Shown piece after piece: positions 33,798 through 42,739 of a stretch of DNA of 64,000 bases. Under the pieces are notes generated by a model. That model had not been told where the DNA came from, did not search any database, and saw only the letters and a list, made by a program, of their open reading frames with translations. The DNA comes from Streptomyces dysideae (GTDB taxonomy: Bacteria > Actinomycetota > Actinomycetes > Streptomycetales > Streptomycetaceae), in NCBI RefSeq assembly GCF_001514305.1, contig NZ_KQ949119.1:1-64000 (forward strand), given 5' to 3'. Within the stretch, counting starts at the first letter, position 1; each line of letters opens with the position of its first letter. Made by a program: the position numbers and the translations under genes.

Positions 33798-35363
33798 TCA
33801 TCCGCGCGGTGAAACCCCCCTCGTGATGCGGTCCTCGGAGCGGGCCGCCCGGCTGGCCGCGCGGAAGGGCGCCGATCCGAGCCAACCGAGAAGGAATCCG
33901 ACCGGAACCGAGACGATGGCCGGGTTCCGGAGCGGGAACACCGAGAAGTCCAGGTCGGGCAGCACTGCGGTGGCACTGCCGGAGATCTGGGGCGACAGGC
34001 ACATCAGCGACACGGAGGTGGCCAGACCGCCGTAGATGCTCCACATCGCGCCCCGGGTGGTGAAGCCCTGCCAGAACATGCTGTACAGCAGAGCGGGCGC
34101 GATCGCCGAGGCGGCCACGGCGAAGGCCAGACCTATGAGGAAGGAGACGTTGAGGCCGCCTGCGAACATGGCCAGCAACGTGGCGCTCGTACCGACCACC
34201 ACGGCCGCCACCCGTGTCACGAACAGCTCGCGCTGCTCGGACACGGTTCCACGAGTGATGACCGCGCCGTAGATGTCGTGGGCCAACGAGGTCGCGGCGG
34301 CGAGAGTGATACCGGCCACGACGGCCAGCACCGTGGCGAATGCCAGGCAGGCGACGAGGCTGAGCAGGAGCGAACCCCCGATTTCCGCCGCGAGAAGGAG
34401 CACGGCCGTGTTCCCGGAGGGGTTGTCCGCCGCGATGGCGTCCGTGCCGACCAGAGCTGCGGCTCCGAAGCCGAGCACGCCGGCGGCCACGTAGAACGCA
34501 CAGGTCAGCAGGGCCGCGTACTGGACCGATCGCCGCGCGTCGCGCCGGGAGGGCACGGCGTTGATCCGCATCAGGAGATGCGGCAGTCCGGCTGCTCCGA
34601 TCAGCAGGGCCAGTTGCTCGCTGGCGGAGTCCAGCCTCGTCGTTCCGCCGTCGCCGAAACGCAGCCCCGGCTGCAGGAATCGTTCGCCGTGACCGCTGTG
34701 GTCGGCCGCGGCGCTCAGGAGCGCGCCCGGGTTCCAGTCGAATCTGGACAGCACCGCCAGCGCCAGGGCGGTGCCGCCGACCAGCAGCAGGACCGCCTTG
34801 AGGGTCTGAACCAGCGTGGCCGCTCCCATGCCGCCCAGGACGATGTAGAGGATCATGAGAGCGCCGAGTACGGCGGCGACGCCCTGCTCCATGCCCCGGC
34901 CGGACGTGCCCAGAATTCCCACCGTGAGTGCGCTCGCTCCGACGAGTTGGGCGGTCAGGTACATCAGGCAGACGAGGAGTGTGGCGATGCCCGCCGACAG
35001 ATGCACCGCACGCGGGCGCAGACGACGGGCCATTCGGTCGCCGATGGTGAACTGTCCCTTGCCGTGGTACGGCTCCGCTACCAGCAGGAGGACGACGACC
35101 CAGGAGACGGCGGGCCCCAGAACGGAGAGCGTGCCGTCATAACCGGTGAGGGCGATCAGGCCGGGACTGCCCAACAGAGCGGCCGCGGACATGACGTCTC
35201 CGAAGAGGGCCAGACCGTTGTGAGCCGGCGTCAGGCGACCATCGCTGACGTAGAACTCCGTGACGGTCCCTCGGTGCGGGGCGGCCCATACCGCCAGGAA
35301 CAGCGCGCAGACGAGGAAGACGGCGAAGACCGGTAGATCGGCAGTGACGTGATCCGATGTCAT
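33798..35363 (-). CDS. Sodium:solute symporter (monocarboxylate/acetate type)
   Basis: A 521-aa SSS-family membrane protein with about 13 hydrophobic helices. VSDGRLTPAHNGLALFGDVM and ALTVGILGTSGRGMEQGV are typical of the acetate/pyruvate permease branch (ActP, MctC). It probably imports a small carboxylate or aromatic acid for the catabolic module. It overlaps the stop of the upstream DUF485-like gene, the same pairing as in other actinobacteria. Confidence 0.85.
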   Translation of the reverse strand: MTSDHVTADLPVFAVFLVCALFLAVWAAPHRGTVTEFYVSDGRLTPAHNGLALFGDVMSAAALLGSPGLIALTGYDGTLSVLGPAVSWVVVLLLVAEPYHGKGQFTIGDRMARRLRPRAVHLSAGIATLLVCLMYLTAQLVGASALTVGILGTSGRGMEQGVAAVLGALMILYIVLGGMGAATLVQTLKAVLLLVGGTALALAVLSRFDWNPGALLSAAADHSGHGERFLQPGLRFGDGGTTRLDSASEQLALLIGAAGLPHLLMRINAVPSRRDARRSVQYAALLTCAFYVAAGVLGFGAAALVGTDAIAADNPSGNTAVLLLAAEIGGSLLLSLVACLAFATVLAVVAGITLAAATSLAHDIYGAVITRGTVSEQRELFVTRVAAVVVGTSATLLAMFAGGLNVSFLIGLAFAVAASAIAPALLYSMFWQGFTTRGAMWSIYGGLATSVSLMCLSPQISGSATAVLPDLDFSVFPLRNPAIVSVPVGFLLGWLGSAPFRAASRAARSEDRITRGVSPRG

Positions 35364-35965
35364 GAGCGGTGCCTCAGCTCCTCGGTGGACGTTCCCAGGC
35401 TCTCGAGGAGAGGGTCGAGTGAGGTCTCGGAATACCGCCCGTACCACAGGACCCAGGCCGCGACGGCGACGAGTTGCAGCAGACCGAGGCCGAGACCCAC
35501 GTTCAGCGGGCCTGCCACCGGCAGGGCCATGAAGTCCCTGGCCGCGTTGGCCGAGCCGCTGATCAGCAGGTACAGGGCGATGACCGGGGCGCCGGCGAGG
35601 AGGGCGCGGCGATGTGCCGCGCGCGCTCTGCGAGGGACGCCCGCCGCCTCGAGGGCGGCTGACAACGTCGTCCCCGAGGCGATGGGCACGGAGCGGGCAT
35701 GAGGATGGCGCCGAGCCAGGTCCGCGGCAACGCGCGAGGCCCACGCCCGCCGTTCGCGGCGGGCGCGGGCCTCGGTGCCCTCGGAGCTCAGCGATCGCCC
35801 GTACCGGAGGCTGAGTGTGTCCAGGCTTCCGAACGACGCGTAACAGTCGTTCATCGCCCGGGCCAGCTCGTCATCGGAATACAGGCGTCCGTGGTCGAGA
35901 CGGCTCAGGTACAGGATGACGGCCGCGAGCGCATCCTGTTGGGGAGGTCTGCTCTGGGGATACAT
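35360..35965 (-). CDS. DUF485-like membrane partner of the symporter
   Basis: A 201-aa protein with a charged cytoplasmic N-terminal part (about residues 1-110, rich in Arg) and two hydrophobic helices near residues 115-135 and 150-170 (ALLAGAPVIALYLLISGS, LGLLQLVAVAAWVLWYGRYS). Small DUF485-type proteins commonly accompany acetate-type SSS permeases. The stop overlaps the symporter start, so expression is coupled. Confidence 0.65.
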   Translation of the reverse strand: MYPQSRPPQQDALAAVILYLSRLDHGRLYSDDELARAMNDCYASFGSLDTLSLRYGRSLSSEGTEARARRERRAWASRVAADLARRHPHARSVPIASGTTLSAALEAAGVPRRARAAHRRALLAGAPVIALYLLISGSANAARDFMALPVAGPLNVGLGLGLLQLVAVAAWVLWYGRYSETSLDPLLESLGTSTEELRHRS

Positions 35966-36386
35966 GGGCGGCTCTCTGCGTAGTGGGGCTGCGTGATGTG
36001 TGGATGGTCGCGGCGCTGTAGTCCCCGAGCGCCGCGAGATCCAGCTCCCGTCCGCCGGCTGATGAGTCGGTCGCGGCAGGGGCTGCGCCGGGGCGTCGCG
36101 GTGAACGGCGCCCCCGGCCGACGAGCCATCCGCCCCTCCGCGGCAAAGGCTGTGAGTTCCGGGAGGAGGGTCGGTGGCGTGTGCGTCACATCCGGACATC
36201 ACATACCCGTTGCAGACGTGGCCACAGCGGTTGTTCCGCCATGCGGCACAGGGAACACCTGGCGAAGCCCGGGCAGTTGCGCCGAATGACCCCGGCGGAT
36301 CACCGCGTCAGCCGACGCGCGTCTTCGGCAGTTCGCGGCGGATGCCCGGCCAGGTGCCGCCGGCCGGGCAGGATGAGGGTGCGGGG
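35966..36386. other. Intergenic region upstream of the symporter operon
   Basis: No supported gene. It must contain the promoter for the leftward DUF485-symporter pair. Its right end passes into a mobile-element fragment at 36387. Confidence 0.4.
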
Positions 36387-36615
36387 CTCTGCACCCTCAT
36401 CCTGGCCGACATCCGCCGGATCTTCGCCGCAGAGGGCGATCCTGCAACGCTGCGGACGAGCCGCCTGATTGAGCAGCTCAACGCTGGCTCGGAGACGCCG
36501 TCGGCCGAACACGGCCCGCAGAGGCTGACCCCGCGCGGCCTTCAGCTGCTGGTGAAGGACTACGGCATCGGCTCGGCCAACCACCGCTTCCCCGGCGGGA
36601 CTCAGACCAATCCGG
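36387..36615 (+). pseudogene. DUF3631 fragment from a mobile element
   Basis: One frame reads LILADIRRIFAAEGDPATLR, TSRLIEQLNAGSE and LTPRGLQLLVKDYGIGSAN, closely like the C-terminal DUF3631 domain of replication proteins carried by actinomycete integrative elements. Start and end are missing. It abuts the truncated aldolase, so a deletion or insertion through this spot removed parts of both genes. Confidence 0.7.
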
Positions 36616-36669
36616 GCCCGACGCGCGTGGCGGCCCAAGCCGCTATCTGCGCCCGTGATCGCAGCTTGA

Positions 36670-37479
36670 GTTTGTCCCGCCGTCCTCATCACCCTCCTCC
36701 TGCCCGGCATCGGCACCATCGCCGAACTCGAACGAGCCCACGACCTCGGCGTCCGCTCGGTCCGCGTCGCCACCCACTGCACCGAGGCCGACATCGCGGC
36801 ACAGCACATCGCCAAGGCCCGCGAACTCGGCATGGACGTCGCCGGTTTCCTGATGCTGAGCCACATGGCCCCGGCCGCTGAACTCGCCACCCAGGCCAAG
36901 CTCATGGAGTCGTACGGCGCACACTGTGTGTACGTCACGGACTCCGGCGGCCGGCTCACCATGGACGGCGTCCGCGCACGCGTGCGCGCCTACCGTGACG
37001 TGCTGGACCCGGCCACCGAGATCGGCATCCACGCACACGAGAACCTCTCCCTGTCCGTCGCCAACAGCGTCGTCGCGGTGGAGGAGGGCGTCACCCGCGT
37101 CGACGCGTCCCTCGCCGGACAGGGCGGGGGCGCGGGCGCGGGCAACTGCCCCATCGAGGCCTTCGTCGCCGTCGCCAACCTGCAGGACTGGAAGCACGGC
37201 TGCGACCTGTTCGCCCTTCAGGACGCCGCCGACGGCCTCGTACGACCGCTCCGGGACCGCGCCGTGCAGGTCGACCGGGAGACACTGACGCTCGGCTACG
37301 CGGGCGCGTACTCCTCGTTCCTGCGCCACGCCGAAGTCGCCGCCGAACGCTACGGTGTCGACACCCGCGCCCTGCTCCTGGAGGTCGGCCGCCGCAGGCT
37401 CGTCGGCGGCCAGGAGGACATGATCGTCGACATCGCACTCGACCTCGGGTCGGCCGCGCCCGCCACCCCGGTTCCGTAG
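36670..37479 (+). pseudogene. 4-hydroxy-2-oxovalerate aldolase, N-terminally truncated
   Basis: The frame opens at 36670 and follows the DmpG/BphI family closely from VLITLLLPGIGTIAELERAH to GGQEDMIVDIALDLG. The first 80-90 residues are absent, including the RDG segment that holds the catalytic His and a metal-binding Asp. The remaining HAHENLS motif supplies only part of the metal site. The protein should therefore be inactive. It is a relic of the meta-cleavage pathway represented by the genes at 29852-31510. Confidence 0.85.
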
Positions 37480-37490
37480 TTTCCGTGTTT

Positions 37491-37535
37491 CCGTTCGCAC
37501 ACCCACGGCAGATGGGCCGATGGGTGTGCGAACGG
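37491..37535. terminator. 15-bp hairpin after the aldolase relic
   Basis: A perfect 15-bp inverted repeat (37491-37505 with 37521-37535), loop 15 bases, directly after the aldolase stop codon. Confidence 0.75.
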
Positions 37536-37550
37536 CTGCCCGCGTTCCGG

Positions 37551-37593
37551 GCAAACGCAGGCATTGCAGGCGGCCAAACGTGCATATTGCAGG
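37551..37593. promoter_or_regulatory. Direct repeat upstream of the MHS transporter
   Basis: Two 20-bp related elements (37551-37570 and 37574-37593), each with CAAACG and ATTGCAGG, start 23 bp apart about 150 bp before the transporter. They may be operators for an IclR- or XRE-type regulator; the neighbouring XRE-cupin gene is broken. Confidence 0.4.
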
Positions 37594-37727
37594 CACCTGG
37601 CCGCTGTTGCGCAGGGCGGCACATCCATGCGCGGACCGGTCACGGGCCTCTTACAGTCCACCGCACCCAGTCCCCACTGTGGCCCGGATCACTTCGAGAT
37701 CCGGTCCTGTCGGAGGTGAGCCGCTCC

Positions 37728-39068
37728 ATGTCCGAGACCAGCAGCGACACAGCGCCCGTCGGTACCACCACACCCCCCGCCCCACCGCCCGCGGCGAAGG
37801 AGAACGTGTCGCGCGTCGCCGTCGCGAGCCTTGTCGGAACCACCATCGAGTACTACGACTTCGCCGTGTACGGCACAGCGGCCGCGTTCGTTCTGGGCCC
37901 GGCCTTCTTCCCGTCCGGCAGCTCCACGGTCTCGACCCTGGCGGCGTTCCTGACCTTCGCCGCCGCGTTCCTCGCCCGCCCCATCGGCGTCGTGCTGTTC
38001 GGGACCATCGGTGACCGGCTCGGCCGCAAGCGGGCCCTGGTCACCTCGCTGGTGCTGATGGGCATAGCCACGGTCGGTGTCGGTGTGCTACCGACGTACG
38101 AGACGGCGGGGCTCCTCGCCCCGGTGCTCCTGGTCGCCCTCCGGCTGTTGCAGGGCGTGAGCATGGGCGGCGAGTGGGGTGGCGCGGTACTGCTCGCCGC
38201 CGAGCACGCGCCGCCCGGACGACGGGCGATGCACGCGTCCATTCCGCAGATCGGCGCGCTGCTGGGTTTCCTGCTGTCCAGCGCCGTGATCCTGCCGACC
38301 ATCGCCGTCGCGGGCCGGGACGGTTTCGCCGACGGGGCGTGGCGCGTGCCGTTCCTGCTGAGCACGCTGCTCATCGTCGTCGGGTTCTGGGTGCGCACCC
38401 GTGTGAGCGAGTCGCCGGTGTTCAGCCACCAGTCCTCGGACGCCCGCCCCGCGCCGCGGTTTCCCCTGGGCGCCCTGGTCAAGGAGCACCCGGGGCGGCT
38501 GCTGCTCGGGATAGGCGTGGCGGTCGGCGGTTCGGCCGTCTACTACCTGACGATCGTCTACAGCATCTCGTACGGGCCGAAGGCGCTCGGCATCCCGCAG
38601 AACACCATGCTGGCCGCCGCGAGCGTGGCCGCCGGCGTGACCGCCATCGCCGTGATCCCGGTGGCCCGGCTGGCCGACCGGGTGGGGCGACGGCCGGTGA
38701 TCCTGACCGGGGCGATCGGCTGCGTGGTGTGGGCGCTGCCCATGTTCGGCTCCATGGAGACGGGCAACGGGCTGGTCATCACCGGAGCGTTCACCGTGGG
38801 ACTGGTGCTCTTCATCCTGATGTTCGCGCCGATCGCGGCCTTCCTGCCGGAGCTGTTCCCGGCCCGGCTGCGCTACACCGGAGCCTCGGCGACCTTCATC
38901 CTCGCCAACACGCTCGGTGGCGGCTTCGCCCCGCTGGTCGCCACCTGGCTGAACTCCCAGTGGAAGTCGCCGCTCGTGCTCGGTGCCTACGCGGGCGGAC
39001 TGTGCCTGATCAGCCTGCTGTGTGTGCTGGCGCTGCCGGAGACGCGTGACCGCGACTTCGCGGCCTGA
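37728..39068 (+). CDS. MHS-family MFS symporter (shikimate/aromatic acid type)
   Basis: A 446-aa 12-TM transporter. VASLVGTTIEYYDFAVYGTA and GTIGDRLGRKRALVTSLVLM are hallmarks of the metabolite:proton symporters (ShiA, KgtP, ProP group), as is LLQGVSMGGEWGGAVLL. It imports an organic acid or a zwitterion; shikimate or an aromatic acid would fit the PABA genes downstream, but the substrate is not determined by sequence. ATG 37728 follows GGAGG. Confidence 0.85.
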   Translation: MSETSSDTAPVGTTTPPAPPPAAKENVSRVAVASLVGTTIEYYDFAVYGTAAAFVLGPAFFPSGSSTVSTLAAFLTFAAAFLARPIGVVLFGTIGDRLGRKRALVTSLVLMGIATVGVGVLPTYETAGLLAPVLLVALRLLQGVSMGGEWGGAVLLAAEHAPPGRRAMHASIPQIGALLGFLLSSAVILPTIAVAGRDGFADGAWRVPFLLSTLLIVVGFWVRTRVSESPVFSHQSSDARPAPRFPLGALVKEHPGRLLLGIGVAVGGSAVYYLTIVYSISYGPKALGIPQNTMLAAASVAAGVTAIAVIPVARLADRVGRRPVILTGAIGCVVWALPMFGSMETGNGLVITGAFTVGLVLFILMFAPIAAFLPELFPARLRYTGASATFILANTLGGGFAPLVATWLNSQWKSPLVLGAYAGGLCLISLLCVLALPETRDRDFAA

Positions 39069-39090
39069 CACGCCGACAGCACCACACACG

Positions 39091-39169
39091 GAGCCGCTCC
39101 ACCGGCCGTGCCGCGCGCACGGTGACCGTGCGCCGCGTGTCGGCCGCGGTACGACCGGTGGAGCGGCTC
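39091..39169. terminator. Large branched hairpin, bidirectional terminator
   Basis: A perfect 15-bp outer stem (39091-39105 with 39155-39169) enclosing a second 9-bp stem. It separates the convergent transporter and the broken XRE gene. Confidence 0.75.
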
Positions 39170-39240
39170 GTGACGCCCCGGGTGCGGCTCGGCGGGCCCG
39201 CCCGTGCCGCTCGACGCCACCGCCCCGTCGTCCCTGGCGC

Positions 39241-39833
39241 TCAGCGCGGACCGGTGCCGTGGGTGCGGGCCACGCCGGTGGCTCCGGTGCCGGGCTGGAC
39301 GCGGGGCACGCTGACCACGATGTGCACCAGGCTCTCGCCGACCAGTGACTCGTACACATGAGGCCGGTCCCCGGGACAGCGCACGAAGTCACCGGCCGTC
39401 AGTTCCACCGGGCTGTCGGCGGGGCCCACCGCACCGTGCCGCTGATGACGTACAGGTGCTCCAGGGTGCCCACCGGGTGCGGCTCGGAGGGTCCGCCCGC
39501 ACCGGCGGGATCGTCGCAGACGCGCACCAGACAGTTCTCGATCACACCGGAGTCGTACACGCTGTCGAGCAACCGGGACTCGTATGTTCCGTGCCGCTGC
39601 CACACCACCTCGTCGCGGCGCTGAACGGTCATCACCTGCTCCAGGTTGGACAGCGTCTGCTTGGCCAGGCCGGACTGCCGGGCCAACTCGGCCAGGGACA
39701 GGCCCCGTTGCTCTCTGAGGAGGCGCACATTCCGTGCGACCACGGTGTTTCCCGAGGACACGGGCACAGCACCACCGGGGGCCCGGTGCATTGGCACCCT
39801 CGCTATGGCCCTCACATGGCTCTGTTGTTCCAT
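39241..39833 (-). pseudogene. XRE-cupin regulator, deleted and frameshifted
   Basis: From the start at 39833 the frame reads VVARNVRLLREQRGLSLAEL and SGLAKQTLSNLEQ (helix-turn-helix), then jumps straight to MTVQRRDEVVWQRHG, so about 30 residues between the DNA-binding and linker parts are missing. The cupin half (EHLYVISGTVRW) stops early, while the adjoining frame continues it with DSPVELTAGDFVRC and HVYESLVGESL to 39241. One base appears lost near 39430. XRE-cupin proteins usually repress neighbouring metabolic genes; loss here may leave the divergent PABA operon derepressed. Confidence 0.75.
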
Positions 39834-39914
39834 TCGCGGTCTCCCTACCTTGCTTGAAAGGCGACCGACTTCTGGTCGGATCTCGCCGGCCGTGGGTGAG
39901 GAGGGCCACCGTAC

Positions 39915-40709
39915 ATGCGTACCGATATCGGCACTCGATCCTTTTTCGTTTGGAATTCCGGTGACGGGTTCACCGCCGAGGAAGACGACCAGGGGATGGT
40001 CATAGCCGATTCCTGGCTGCTTCGGGAGGGCCGGGTCCGGGGTTACGAAATGCACTGGAACCGGTTCGGAAACGCCATCGGTGCCTGTGGTGTCGACCGT
40101 GCCGGGATCACGGAATTCCGAGCCGCCGTCACCGCGCGACTGCCGCGGACCGGAACATGGTTTCCCCGGGTCGAACTGCTCGGCGGCCCGTCGCCCCGAC
40201 TGGCGCTGAGGCTGCGTCAGGCCCCGCCACTTCAGGACAGCGCCCGTGTCTGGGTGGCGGATCGCGTCGATCCGCGCACGTGCCCCACGCGCAAGGGGCC
40301 CGACTTCCCGGTGCAGGGGCGGCTGAGGAAACAGGCCAGACAGCACGGTGCCGACGAGGCGATTCTGGTCGACGAGCACGGCAGGGCCGTCGAGGGGGCC
40401 TTCAGCAGTCTGCTGTGGTGGGACGGCGGCGACCTGTGCACCGCACCGGAGGACGGCCGGATCCTGCCCGGCATCACCCGACGTCTGCTGCTCGACCACG
40501 CCGCCCGGCTCGGAGTGACGGTGCGTCATACGCGGGTGAGCCCGGCCCGGCTCGCGCGGTGCGAGGTGTGGATCACGAGCGCCCTGCACGGCATCCGCGT
40601 CGTGACGGGCTGGGAGCCACAGGGCGTGCCCGCACCACCCGTTCCCTCGGCCGGCGGGCCGTGGCAGGCCCACCTGGAATCGCTCATGGAGCCGCTGCCC
40701 CTGCGGTGA
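39915..40709 (+). CDS. PLP class IV lyase/aminotransferase, PabC-like
   Basis: A 264-aa fold-type IV PLP enzyme. The PLP lysine is probably the K of CPTRKGPDFPVQ; DEAILVDEHGRAVEGAFSSL and PEDGRILPGITRRLLLDH are the cofactor-phosphate regions. With PabAB at 49705, the best assignment is aminodeoxychorismate lyase, which releases pyruvate to give p-aminobenzoate. A D-amino-acid or branched-chain aminotransferase role cannot be excluded. Divergent from the broken XRE gene and first gene of the long rightward operon. Confidence 0.78.
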   Translation: MRTDIGTRSFFVWNSGDGFTAEEDDQGMVIADSWLLREGRVRGYEMHWNRFGNAIGACGVDRAGITEFRAAVTARLPRTGTWFPRVELLGGPSPRLALRLRQAPPLQDSARVWVADRVDPRTCPTRKGPDFPVQGRLRKQARQHGADEAILVDEHGRAVEGAFSSLLWWDGGDLCTAPEDGRILPGITRRLLLDHAARLGVTVRHTRVSPARLARCEVWITSALHGIRVVTGWEPQGVPAPPVPSAGGPWQAHLESLMEPLPLR

Positions 40710-40816
40710 GACACCGCTGTGGCACCGCACGGTGTCCCGGCTCGACGCGTCCCGCCCGTCCACCGCGCGAGCCGTCACGCGTCCCACGAGTTCACCACAG
40801 AGTAAGGAGAATCGAG

Positions 40817-42616
40817 ATGAACATCCGATCCCTGCAACGGCATCTGGCGTCGGTTCGCCGTATGAAGCTCGGCCCTTCGCACCGGGGGTTCCGGGCACGG
40901 CTGGAGCTGGTGTCCGAGCGTTCCCTCGGCGTCGGGACCTTCCTCTGGCACACCCTGGACCGGGCAGCCGACCAGGATGCTCCCCTGCTGTACCACCTGC
41001 CGCGCGGCGGTGGGGAGAAGGACGTCCGCGTCTTCACCCTGGCTGATCTGCGGGACGCGACCGAGCGCTACGCACGCTGGTTCCACGCCGCCGGTGTGGT
41101 GCGCGGTGACCGGGTCGGCATCTACAGCGGGGACGGCATCGCCAACTTCGTCCACTTCATGGCCCTGAACAGCCTTGGGGCCATTCCCGCCCCGGTCAAC
41201 CCGAACATGGCTCCGCACATCGCGGCGCGCTATCTGAAGCGACTGGAGCCGCGCGGGGTCGTCGCCGACGCCGACCGGCTGGACTCCCTCGTCGAGGCCG
41301 CCGAGAGCCCGGACGGGTTGGGCTTCACGGTCGCGCAGGAGGAAGTCGACGCCGCGGGCAGCGCGGGCCCGCTGCCCGTCGGCTACCCCTACATGCACGG
41401 TGACCACGATCCGGTGCTGATCGCGCACTCCTCGGGGACCACGGGCCTGCCCAAGGCGCCGATCCTCGGCCACCGGCAGTTCTTCGCGGGCAAGCGCCCC
41501 CGCATCCTCACGATGCCGTCCGGCGTCGACGACAGGAACCTGCTGGTGTTCCCCCCGTCCCACGGCTCCGGCCTCAGCTACATGATGATGGCCACCCTGA
41601 CCGGTGTGCCCACCCTGGTGATGGAGGAGCAGCGGGGACCGGCGGTGGCCGAGGTCATGCGCTGGTGGAAGCCGACCGTGGTCATCGCCTTCCCCATCAC
41701 CTTCGGCGAGCTGGCGGCGCTGGGCGTGGAGCCGTCCGCGGCCTCGCGGGTGACCACCTGGCTGAGCACGGCCGACGCCTCGCACGAGGCCCACATCCGC
41801 GAGCTGGTACGGCTCGGACGGCACCGCTCCGGCGGCAAGTGGCGGCAGGGTTCGCGCTACATCGACGGGCTCGCCTCGACCGAGGTGGGCATGGCCGTGT
41901 TCCAGAACATCCACGGCCCGGACACCGACGCCTACAAGCGGTGTGTCGGCCACCCGGAGCCCATCGTCGAAGAGGCCACCGTCTACGACGAGCAGGGCAA
42001 GCGGCTGGGGCCGAACGAGATCGGGTTCATCGCGGTCAAGACACCGACCGAGACGCTGGGGTACTGGAACGACCCGGATCTGACACACCGTTCGAAGCAC
42101 GACGGCTTCTGGCTCACCGGCGATATCGGCTACTACGACGAGCAGGGCCGCTTCTACCAGTACGACCGGGTCACCGACGTCATCCACACCGCCCGCGGGC
42201 CCGTCTACAGCCTGCCCACGGAGGAGCTCGTCCTGAAGGCCTGCCGTCAGGCGGTGGACTGTGTGGTGGCCGCCGCCGTCAGCCCCACCGACGAGGAGCT
42301 GTCCGAACCGATCGCCGTGATCCGGCTGGCCGAACCCTGCCGGCTGACCTCGGAGGAGCTGCTGTCGCAGATCAACGGGGCACTGCGCAAGGCCGGTACG
42401 CACGAGGTCTCCGCGGTCGTACTCGTCAAGGGCGAGAACGACATCCCGCTCGGCGTGACCGGCAAGGTGCTCAAGCGTGAGGTACGCAGCGCCTACGAGA
42501 AGGTGCTGCTGTCCGACGACGACCAGGGGCTCGACATCGCTCGCACACGTGCGGCGCGGAACTCGCTGAGCAGCCGTGCCTCGACGTCCGACCCCCGGCA
42601 GGACCAGGCCGTCTGA
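40817..42616 (+). CDS. Class I adenylate-forming ligase, 599 aa
   Basis: P-loop IAHSSGTTGLPKAPILGH, A5-like YIDGLASTEVGMAVF, A7/A8 FWLTGDIGYYDEQG and QYDRVTDVIHT, catalytic Lys in GVTGKVLKREVRS. It is longer than usual, with an N-terminal extension of about 40 residues, and ends with a charged tail. The family makes acyl-AMP or acyl-CoA. Related ligases in cremeomycin (CreM) and avenalumic acid (AvaA6) pathways instead use ATP and nitrite to diazotise an arylamine, an option worth considering because nitrate-reduction genes share this operon. AAGGAGA precedes the ATG. Confidence 0.8.
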   Translation: MNIRSLQRHLASVRRMKLGPSHRGFRARLELVSERSLGVGTFLWHTLDRAADQDAPLLYHLPRGGGEKDVRVFTLADLRDATERYARWFHAAGVVRGDRVGIYSGDGIANFVHFMALNSLGAIPAPVNPNMAPHIAARYLKRLEPRGVVADADRLDSLVEAAESPDGLGFTVAQEEVDAAGSAGPLPVGYPYMHGDHDPVLIAHSSGTTGLPKAPILGHRQFFAGKRPRILTMPSGVDDRNLLVFPPSHGSGLSYMMMATLTGVPTLVMEEQRGPAVAEVMRWWKPTVVIAFPITFGELAALGVEPSAASRVTTWLSTADASHEAHIRELVRLGRHRSGGKWRQGSRYIDGLASTEVGMAVFQNIHGPDTDAYKRCVGHPEPIVEEATVYDEQGKRLGPNEIGFIAVKTPTETLGYWNDPDLTHRSKHDGFWLTGDIGYYDEQGRFYQYDRVTDVIHTARGPVYSLPTEELVLKACRQAVDCVVAAAVSPTDEELSEPIAVIRLAEPCRLTSEELLSQINGALRKAGTHEVSAVVLVKGENDIPLGVTGKVLKREVRSAYEKVLLSDDDQGLDIARTRAARNSLSSRASTSDPRQDQAV

Positions 42617-42652
42617 GGCCGGCGCCGGCCCCGCGCACCCGTGCGCCGCCGC

Positions 42653-42679
42653 GGGCGTCCCGGCCTACCCGGGACGCCC
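42653..42679. terminator. Hairpin between ligase and FrnE-like genes
   Basis: A perfect 11-bp stem (42653-42663 with 42669-42679), 5-base loop, extended by further GC pairs on both sides. It may terminate or attenuate transcription inside the operon. Confidence 0.55.
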
Positions 42680-42739
42680 TCGGCGGCGGGGCCGACCCCA
42701 GCGGGAGCGCTCCCGCACATGAGAAGGGACTCCCGAGAC

